From the NCBI GenBank assembly GCA_902489645.1, contig CABUAW010000072.1:1-11470 (forward strand): a stretch of 11,470 bases of DNA, given 5' to 3'. The position numbers and the translations under genes are program-made. The DNA comes from an uncultured Lachnospiraceae bacterium. Lineage in GTDB: Bacteria > Bacillota > Clostridia > Lachnospirales > Lachnospiraceae. The notes under the pieces were generated by a model, which made no database searches, was not told the origin of the DNA, and saw nothing but the letters and a program-made list of their open reading frames with translations. Shown here piece after piece: positions 6,289 through 11,470 of the stretch (position 1 is the stretch's first letter; every line of letters begins with the position of its first letter).

Positions 6289-7315
6289 ATTTCTTCGACC
6301 TCCTCAGCAAAATGATAAAGAACGGGCCGCCGACCACGCTCATAATAATGGATGCGGATACTTCGTAAGGCGCCGCAATCGTCCTTCCAATGGTGTCCGC
6401 CAGCAAAAAGGTAAAGGCTCCGAACAACATGGAAAAAGGTATCAGCGCCCGGTGGTCGCTGCCCACCAGAATTCTTCCGATATGCGGTACAATCAGTCCC
6501 AGGAAACTGATGGCCCCGGCCACTGCTGTGGAAATACTGGCAAGCAGTACCGCAATAAGTGAAATCACAATCCGCATCTTATTTACATTAACGCCAAGGC
6601 TTCGTGCTGTCTTATCTTCCAATGCCAGAAGATTACATGTTCCGCAAAAAACCACTGCCAATATCAGGCCAATCACTACATAGGGAACCAGTGTCCGCAC
6701 ATCGTCCCAGGTTTTCATAGTTATGTTTCCGTTAACAATAGAAGCCACACCGGACATATTGCCGCCGCTCATCGAATTTAAACCGCTGGATAAGCCGGTA
6801 AACATGGCATTGACAGCCACACCGACAAGAATAATCCGCAGCGGGCTCAGTCCTCCCTTCCAGGACAAGCTGTACACAAGGAAGAAGGCCAGCACACCGC
6901 CCAGGAAAGCAAACAGCGGTGTAAAGAAAAATAATGCCGGTGCAAAGGCCGTGATTAATACGGCCACAAAACTGGCGCCGCTGGAAATACCGATGATTCC
7001 CGGGTCTGCCAGAGGATTTTTCAGCACGGCCTGGAACAGCACGCCTGATACGGCGATAGCTGCCCCGGCCAGCATAGAGATGATGATTCTTGGGAAGCGT
7101 AAATCCCAGATAGTTGCCACATTATCAATCCGTTCCACAAACAGCCCGCGCAAAAGTTCTGAAAAACTGACTTTCAGGCTGCCGATATTCACGGCTGCAA
7201 AAAACAGGATAATCAGCAGCAGGGCCATAATGATAAAGGATGCTGCGGCCCTGGCCCGCTTTTTGTTTTTTCTGGATATATCCTGGGAGAGTTCCGTATT
7301 TTCTGTTTTACTCAT
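6278..7315 (-). CDS. htsB: Heme/iron ABC transporter permease (HtsB/FecCD family)
   Basis: A 345-residue polytopic membrane protein of the FecCD family, which forms the homodimeric channel of class II importers. A short basic cytoplasmic start (1-24) is followed by about ten hydrophobic segments. Family blocks are clear: GAAIAVSGVLFQAVLKNPLA (84-103) running into DPGIIGISSGA, and near the C-terminus GAISFLGLIVPHIGRILVG followed by LLADTIGRTI. The start ATG at 7315 has a very strong site, AAAGGAGG (7324-7331), 8 nt upstream, which overlaps the stop codon of the binding-protein gene. The 3' end overlaps the ATPase gene. It would accept heme from the lipoprotein encoded immediately upstream. Confidence 0.93.
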   Translation of the reverse strand: MSKTENTELSQDISRKNKKRARAAASFIIMALLLIILFFAAVNIGSLKVSFSELLRGLFVERIDNVATIWDLRFPRIIISMLAGAAIAVSGVLFQAVLKNPLADPGIIGISSGASFVAVLITAFAPALFFFTPLFAFLGGVLAFFLVYSLSWKGGLSPLRIILVGVAVNAMFTGLSSGLNSMSGGNMSGVASIVNGNITMKTWDDVRTLVPYVVIGLILAVVFCGTCNLLALEDKTARSLGVNVNKMRIVISLIAVLLASISTAVAGAISFLGLIVPHIGRILVGSDHRALIPFSMLFGAFTFLLADTIGRTIAAPYEVSASIIMSVVGGPFFIILLRRSKKYAN

Positions 7316-7329
7316 GTTGTCCCCCTCCT

Positions 7330-8442
7330 TTACTGATTTGTCTGACTTTCATATTTTTCTGTCGCATTGGAATCTTCCGCCTTTTTCTTGGCATTTTCAC
7401 TGTTTTCCTTTGCCTTTTCCTCATCCTCTGCGTTTTCAGGATATAAAATCGGCTGTAATTCCTCCAATGCCTCCGGATAACGGAAGGTCGCGCTCATGCC
7501 GAATAATTCATAGGTCAGGTCATAGACCCGGCCATTTTTTACCGCCTCAAAATGCTGCCAGATGTCATTTTCCTCAAAATCCTTTTTGAACATCTCGACA
7601 ACCTGGTCCGGCAGTGCATGGGCCGCACGAAGGATGATATCCGGTTCCTTTGTTTTCATATCTTCTGTATTTACTGTCAAAAATTCCTGGTCCGTCCCGG
7701 CATAAACATTTTCGCCGCCGGCCAGTTCCACCAGACTTCCCACATAGGAATTTTCTGTGGCTATGATGTAAGAGCCCGGAAGTCCCATAAGAATCATAAC
7801 CTTAGGGCTTTCCTTTCCGGCATTTTTCTCTTTATACTCGTTATAAAAATCCGTAAACTCATCGACTAATGCCTGAGCTTCCTCTTCCCGTCCGAAAATC
7901 TCTCCCAATTCCTGAATGGAGCGATACATTCCCGGCACACTCCGAAGATTCAGAAATGCCCAGTCCGTATCGATAGCCTCATATTTCGGCTGCAAATCCG
8001 CCTGTAAGGATGCCGGACTTAAAATCCAATCCGGGTCCAGGGAAGCAACGATTTCCATATCCGGGCTCATGGCTCCGCCCACTGTTACGGCATCGGCATA
8101 ACGCTCAGGTATTGATGAAATGGCGCTTGAACATACGCCTACCAAATCCAGATTCAATTTGTCACAGATATCTGCGGTGGCCGGAGACGTGGCGATAATT
8201 CTCGGCTCGCTCCCCATAGAAAGCACCTTTTTCTTTGCCGCCTCTACCGCCGCTTTTTCCTCCGGGTCGTCAATCTCCAATAAAGTTTCCACATTCTCCG
8301 TATTGCCGTCCTCCGATGTCTCTGCAGAATATGTATCGGCGGTATCTCCGCTTTTTTCTTTCTGATTGACACAGCCGCCAAGCAGCGATGCACTCAGGCA
8401 AAGCGCGCCGGCCATTGCCAGAATTCTAAATTTTCTATTCAT
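7330..8442 (-). CDS. htsA: Heme-binding ABC transporter lipoprotein (HtsA/IsdE type)
   Basis: Numbering is for the 370-residue form from ATG 8442. A signal peptide ends in LLGGC with lipidated Cys24, followed by an acidic linker to about residue 70 and a helical-backbone (class III) binding fold. Met125 in GGAMSPD and His275 in RAAHALPD are 150 residues apart, the same spacing as the heme ligands Met79 and His229 reported for streptococcal HtsA. IsdE uses a similar Met/His pair. It should take heme from the Shp-like protein and deliver it to the permease. Three ATG codons in a row (8448, 8445, 8442) overlap the end of shp; the last fits best to GGTGGTG at 8453-8459. A Lys/Glu/Asn-rich tail of about 35 residues follows the fold, which is unusual for this family. 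Confidence 0.93.
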   Translation of the reverse strand: MNRKFRILAMAGALCLSASLLGGCVNQKEKSGDTADTYSAETSEDGNTENVETLLEIDDPEEKAAVEAAKKKVLSMGSEPRIIATSPATADICDKLNLDLVGVCSSAISSIPERYADAVTVGGAMSPDMEIVASLDPDWILSPASLQADLQPKYEAIDTDWAFLNLRSVPGMYRSIQELGEIFGREEEAQALVDEFTDFYNEYKEKNAGKESPKVMILMGLPGSYIIATENSYVGSLVELAGGENVYAGTDQEFLTVNTEDMKTKEPDIILRAAHALPDQVVEMFKKDFEENDIWQHFEAVKNGRVYDLTYELFGMSATFRYPEALEELQPILYPENAEDEEKAKENSENAKKKAEDSNATEKYESQTNQ

Positions 8443-9466
8443 CATCATCTTCACCACCGCCCCAGCGATACCAGTTTTTACGGAAGAAATATACAATCCC
8501 CGCACCGACAAAAAGAAGAATAAGACCGGCTATCGTTATTGAAATGACTAAAACAGCAATCTGCTGTCCCATAGATGTTCCGGATTCGGCAGGTGCTTCT
8601 GTCTCAACGCCCTCCGACGTGGACAGGCTCAGACCCTGGGCTTTATTTAACGTTGTTGTATCCGCAGTCTTTGTCGTATCTGAAGTTGCCGGTGCTGTGA
8701 TACTACTCTGTAAAGCCGCCGCGGTTTCTTTCGGTGCCGCTTCGGTCTCAGCCGCCTTTGTTTCTTCCTGGCTGCTGCTCTGTAAGGAGGTATTGCCGGC
8801 GCTTAAAGAACTGCTGCCCGACACATTGCTGTTTCCCGAAGAAGTACTGCTATTACCGCCGTTTCCACTGGCAGTGGTACTATTTCCCTGATTTCCCGTA
8901 TCTGTAGAAATCATCGTAGAATTCATATCTGTATTATTTCCTTCCACATAATTGCTCGGATAGAAATAAAAAACAACGTCCCGCTGCATCGGTTCGACAT
9001 ACATAGCTCCCCGGACAACACAATTCTCACTCGGTACCTGAATACAAATATCGGTTGTCGTTCCATTCGTATCTGTTCCATTGCCCGTAGCTCCGATGGC
9101 CGGTGTCATCCAATCCGAATCTCCGACATTCTGAACCCAAAAGCTATGTCCCGAAGTATAATCCATCAAACTCATGCGGATTGTCAGATAATACTCTCCC
9201 GTATCTGTGACTTCCAAAATTCCTGTAGGATAAACCGCGCCTTCAACCATTCCCTGGCCCGTTGCATAAGACGCCTCGCCGCCGGAATCTTCAATAACTC
9301 CCGTTACCGGATGCCGGTAACATGGTGTAATTGTACATGTATACACCGTGCCGCCAGTGGCATAAGCCGGGACAGCCGGAATACCGGTTCCCATGAGAAG
9401 TACCAGCGCAAATACCAGAAATCCAGTCAAAACTGTATGTCTTTTCTTTACCGTTCTCATAAACAT
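8435..9466 (-). CDS. shp: Cell-surface heme-binding protein, Shp family (NEAT-like domain, membrane anchored)
   Basis: This 343-residue protein has a signal peptide (1-36, ending AYA), one Shp/NEAT-like domain (about 40-172), a Ser/Thr/Asn/Gly-rich wall-spanning linker (about 173-300), a membrane helix (about 303-326) and a short charged tail. The domain carries blocks I recognise from streptococcal Shp: CYRHPVTGVIEDSGGE (49-64), GQGMVEG (70-76), GTDTNGTT and VEPMQRDVVFY (157-167). Met73 and Met160 are 87 residues apart, matching the published Shp axial ligands Met66 and Met153. It should bind heme at the surface and pass it to the lipoprotein encoded next. Four Cys (44, 49, 141, 149) lie in the domain. 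ATG 9466 has AGGAG 7 nt upstream. The stop overlaps the htsA start as ATGAATAG. Confidence 0.92.
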   Translation of the reverse strand: MFMRTVKKRHTVLTGFLVFALVLLMGTGIPAVPAYATGGTVYTCTITPCYRHPVTGVIEDSGGEASYATGQGMVEGAVYPTGILEVTDTGEYYLTIRMSLMDYTSGHSFWVQNVGDSDWMTPAIGATGNGTDTNGTTTDICIQVPSENCVVRGAMYVEPMQRDVVFYFYPSNYVEGNNTDMNSTMISTDTGNQGNSTTASGNGGNSSTSSGNSNVSGSSSLSAGNTSLQSSSQEETKAAETEAAPKETAAALQSSITAPATSDTTKTADTTTLNKAQGLSLSTSEGVETEAPAESGTSMGQQIAVLVISITIAGLILLFVGAGIVYFFRKNWYRWGGGEDDDE

Positions 9467-9500
9467 TTCCTCTCTCCTTCAGACATTTAATTAGTAAATG

Positions 9501-9557
9501 CTAACCCCGGCACTAAAAAAAATCGGCTTTAAGGCACACTCCGATTTGCCCGGTTAG
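9501..9557 (-). promoter_or_regulatory. Leader hairpin with terminator-like core upstream of shp (possible attenuator)
   Basis: On the minus strand CTAACC (9557-9552) pairs with GGTTAG (9506-9501), and GGCA (9550-9547) with TGCC (9512-9509). An inner AAATCGG (9547-9541) pairs with CCGATTT (9526-9520). The inner stem runs straight into eight T residues (9522-9515), as in an intrinsic terminator. The element lies between the promoter and the shp ribosome site, so it could stop transcription early. The outer pairing competes for A9547 and could hold an alternative fold. No known riboswitch class is recognised. Confidence 0.5.
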
Positions 9558-9577
9558 ACACAACTACTCTCAAAATA

Positions 9578-9590
9578 GATATAGCATATC
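9578..9590. promoter_or_regulatory. Palindrome overlapping the -10 box of the heme operon
   Basis: GATAT-GCT-ATATC on the minus strand is a 5-3-5 inverted repeat covering the -10 region. A repressor bound here would block RNA polymerase. It is short and A/T-rich, so chance is possible, and it does not match the canonical Fur or PerR consensus. Confidence 0.3.
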
Positions 9591-9607
9591 CCTTTTATAA
9601 ATGTCAA
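9578..9607 (-). promoter_or_regulatory. Promoter of the shp-hts heme operon
   Basis: A perfect -35 TTGACA (9607-9602) is followed after 18 nt by TATATC (9583-9578), a 4/6 match to the -10 consensus, on the minus strand. Transcription would start near 9571, giving a leader of about 105 nt before shp. A/T-rich sequence lies upstream. Confidence 0.6.
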
Positions 9608-9737
9608 TTTCTTTTTCTGTCTTGGTCAAACGCATGCACGAATTTAGCTTTCATTTTTTCCCATAAATACGCCTTTTTTCCAGTTTTCATCGGATTTCCG
9701 GTCGATTTCATCCGCTGATAAAATTTCTCAATAACAC
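9608..9737. other. Noncoding stretch between the AraC terminator and the heme promoter
   Basis: About 130 A/T-rich bases with pyrimidine runs on the plus strand. I see no reading frame with a ribosome site, no tRNA-like fold and no clear repeat. It may hold upstream promoter or activator sites for the heme operon, but nothing specific can be named. Confidence 0.5.
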
Positions 9738-9770
9738 AAAAAGAACCAAACCACAGGTTCAGTTCTTTTT
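9738..9770. terminator. Hairpin terminator after the AraC-family gene
   Basis: AAAAAGAAC (9738-9746) and GTTCTTTTT (9762-9770) form a perfect 9-bp stem, with an inner AACC/GGTT pairing in the loop. The stem starts 3 nt past the stop codon, and the A and T tracts make it usable in both directions. Confidence 0.85.
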
Positions 9771-9772
9771 CA

Positions 9773-10738
9773 TCAAATCATAGTAAAGCTTTTATTCCTG
9801 CTCCGGTATTCCGTGGGCGACATTCCCATGACCTTCCGGAAGGCCATGGCAAACTTGCTCGGGCTGTCATATCCGACCCTTCCGGCAATTTCGGCCACGC
9901 TGGTTCCCTTTTCGCTCCGAAGCATCAGCGCCGCCTGATTCATCCGATATTGCAGAAGCCAGCCGCCGATGGACGAACCAAACACGGTTTTAAAGCATCG
10001 TTTCATTGGTGTCAGCGGTATGTCAAACTTGGCCGAAAGCAGCTCCTGGGTAAAATTTTCATCCATGTGTTCCGCAATAAATGCCTGAATTGCCTTTATC
10101 TTCTCCACCTGGCTTTTATAAAAGTACGGCTTTTCCTCCCGATTATCCGGCAGCTCCAAAGCTTCCAGATAAAGCAGTAATTCCAGAATTTTAATCTTAA
10201 AATAAGGGCGCTTGATTTTTTCAGGAACCGCATAAAGCTCTCCGAAAATATGTTCAACCGACGGCGAACCGTGAAGTACCATCGGATAAACGTCACTGCA
10301 ATATTTCCTTTGAATCGCCCGCAAATCCACAGGAAAATCTTTGATTTCCTCCGGCAGACTCTTGCAGGCCCTTTCCATGTCCATAGAAATCATAGCGCCA
10401 TGATAATGGGAAAGAGGCATCTCGAAACGCCCTGTATGATTCAAACGGCGGTCCAGCTTCAAATCTCCGGCCTCCACATAGGCATAGGCGCCGTCCTTAG
10501 CCGTATATTCCAGACGCCCTTCCCTGCAATGGTCGATACAGAACACTTCCCGTCCCGGATGAAATTCCGAATCATAATACCGCATATGAAAATCATTATA
10601 GGCCAGAGCAACTCCGGGAAACACTTCATAGACAGTGATACTCCCCTCGCCGGTTTCATTCCGGAACTGGTAGACGCTGCATCCGTCACTTTCCGCCAGC
10701 AAAACCGCCTGTTCACTGTCAAATACCTTTCCCAGCAT
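9773..10738 (-). CDS. AraC-family transcriptional regulator
   Basis: A 321-residue regulator with a divergent N-terminal sensing domain (about 1-195) and a C-terminal AraC DNA-binding domain (about 210-312). The second helix-turn-helix and its end are classic: VAEIAGRVGYDSPSKFAMAF (281-300) followed by RKVMGMSPTEYR. The first lies near 228-250. The N-terminal part includes a short CIDHCREGRLEY stretch like that of PchR-type and related AraC proteins found beside metal or siderophore transporters in Gram-positive bacteria. ATG 10738 has GGGAGGG about 7 nt upstream, and the gene follows the ABC ATPase gene by 20 bp, so the two are probably one operon. The likely target is that transporter. Control of the heme operon, which starts about 165 bp beyond its end, is possible but unproven. 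Confidence 0.92.
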   Translation of the reverse strand: MLGKVFDSEQAVLLAESDGCSVYQFRNETGEGSITVYEVFPGVALAYNDFHMRYYDSEFHPGREVFCIDHCREGRLEYTAKDGAYAYVEAGDLKLDRRLNHTGRFEMPLSHYHGAMISMDMERACKSLPEEIKDFPVDLRAIQRKYCSDVYPMVLHGSPSVEHIFGELYAVPEKIKRPYFKIKILELLLYLEALELPDNREEKPYFYKSQVEKIKAIQAFIAEHMDENFTQELLSAKFDIPLTPMKRCFKTVFGSSIGGWLLQYRMNQAALMLRSEKGTSVAEIAGRVGYDSPSKFAMAFRKVMGMSPTEYRSRNKSFTMI

Positions 10739-10758
10739 CCCTTTTCCCTCCCATCGTC

Positions 10759-11470
10759 TTAAATACTCAACACTCTGTCACAAGTACATTTCATAAATTC
10801 TTTATCGTGAGAAACGACCAGAACAATATGGCCCTGCGCCGCCAACCGGCGTATCACCTCACTGACCTCCAGCATATGACGATAATCCAGGCCGCTGGTC
10901 GGTTCATCGAAAATAAGCAGACGTTTCCCTGAAAGAACCGCCGTCGCCACCGCCAAACGCTGTTTTTGACCGCCGGATAAGGACATGGGATGCCTGTCCT
11001 TCAATGAGAGCAAATCAAAGCTTTCCAATACCGGCCCAATCGCCACATCGTTTCCGCCGGCCGCCTGCACACATTCATTCCATACACTGTCATAAAATAG
11101 CTGATGATTGACGTCCTGCATGACCAAAAAGCTTTCCCGCCGGCGTTCTTTTACTGTCAATGGCTTTCCATCTAAAAATATCTTTCCGGCCTTCTCCTTC
11201 AAAAGTCCGCATAAAACCCGGGTCAACGTCGTCTTTCCGGTACCATTCGGCCCGGTTATCGCCAATACCTCTCCCCAAACTGCCGTAAAGGACAAATTTT
11301 CAAAAACAACCGGTTGTTTCCGATAGCCGCAGGTCAGCCCGTCAACGATTAACCCGGCGTCCATCCTTCCGGTTTCCGGCCGGACGCCCCCGGCGCCCGT
11401 CTTTCGGGCCTTTGGCAAATCGAGACTGACCGGCTCAAGGCTTCTCAGACCCATCCCGGCCCGTATATGG
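10759..11470 (-). CDS. Tandem-domain ECF-type ABC transporter ATPase (C-terminal domain only, cut by window edge)
   Basis: The frame stays open through the right edge (five further codons before the Met at 11454), so the gene is partial. The visible domain, numbered from that Met, has Walker A GPNGTGKTT (68-76), Q-loop VMQD (111-114), signature LSGGQKQR (159-166), Walker B LLIFDEP (179-185) and H-loop His216 in VSHD. The segment MGLRSLEPVSLDLPKA before the domain is not a normal N-terminus; it resembles the linker between the two ATPase halves of fused ECF ATPases, and the Met at 11454 is probably internal. Such proteins power vitamin or metal uptake through an EcfT protein and an S component, or in some operons an unknown cargo. 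The partners would lie upstream, outside the window. The AraC gene follows by 20 bp. Confidence 0.88.
   Translation of the reverse strand, partial: HIRAGMGLRSLEPVSLDLPKARKTGAGGVRPETGRMDAGLIVDGLTCGYRKQPVVFENLSFTAVWGEVLAITGPNGTGKTTLTRVLCGLLKEKAGKIFLDGKPLTVKERRRESFLVMQDVNHQLFYDSVWNECVQAAGGNDVAIGPVLESFDLLSLKDRHPMSLSGGQKQRLAVATAVLSGKRLLIFDEPTSGLDYRHMLEVSEVIRRLAAQGHIVLVVSHDKEFMKCTCDRVLSI

Noticed and set aside
6723..7589. Plus-strand open frame of 288 codons opposite the permease and lipoprotein genes
   Set aside because: It is fully antisense to two well-identified genes, has no ribosome site and gives a Pro/Thr-rich composition with no recognisable fold.
8443..8511. Longer start for the heme lipoprotein (Met at 8511)
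   Set aside because: It lies inside the membrane-helix coding part of shp, lacks a good ribosome site and would place 23 extra residues ahead of a normal lipoprotein signal peptide.
8435..9466. Sortase-anchored surface protein
   Set aside because: No LPXTG or NPQTN-like motif precedes the C-terminal helix; the tail looks like a plain membrane anchor, as in streptococcal Shp.
9491..9504. DtxR-like operator TTAG-N6-CTAA before shp
   Set aside because: Only four bases per arm, far from the longer consensus, and one arm is already explained by the leader hairpin.
9501..9557. Known riboswitch or T-box
   Set aside because: No conserved core such as a T-box sequence or cobalamin box is visible, and the element is too short for most classes.

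Overview
The window looks like a chromosomal piece of a low-to-mid GC Gram-positive gut anaerobe, most likely a Lachnospiraceae-type member of the Clostridia. The reasons are strong AGGAGG-type ribosome sites, A/T-flanked hairpin terminators, a lipobox lipoprotein, S/T/E/K-rich wall-spanning linkers, a tandem ECF-type ATPase next to an AraC regulator, and an oleate hydratase next to a TetR regulator. The taxon is an inference. Every gene I can support is read from the minus strand, so transcription runs from high to low coordinates.

From the right edge: the C-terminal half of a tandem-domain ECF-type ABC ATPase (cut by the window end) is followed 20 bp later by an AraC-family regulator and a hairpin terminator. 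Next comes a roughly 300-bp regulatory gap with a perfect TTGACA -35 box, a small palindrome over the -10 region and a leader hairpin that resembles an intrinsic terminator. It leads into a six-gene operon: a membrane-anchored Shp-type heme-binding surface protein, an HtsA/IsdE-type heme-binding lipoprotein, a FecCD-type permease, a FecE-type ATPase, a YbaN/DUF454 membrane protein, and a secreted two-domain wall hydrolase (GH73 glucosaminidase plus M23 endopeptidase) with 19 six-residue repeats. The operon ends in a hairpin terminator at 3204-3240.

The heme assignment rests on residues. Two Met in the Shp homologue lie 87 residues apart, the same spacing as the published bis-Met ligands (Met66/Met153) of streptococcal Shp. 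A Met and a His in the lipoprotein lie 150 apart, as in streptococcal HtsA (Met79/His229). The expected flow is heme from Shp at the surface to HtsA, then through the permease driven by the ATPase. The DUF454 protein and the wall hydrolase are the unexplained passengers. The hydrolase is translationally coupled to DUF454, so its place in the operon looks deliberate.

To the left, a TetR-family regulator with its own promoter and terminator precedes an oleate hydratase (flavin-dependent fatty acid hydration) that carries an unusual hydrophobic N-terminal extension. At the left edge is the start of a RelA/SpoT-type small alarmone synthetase that runs out of the window.
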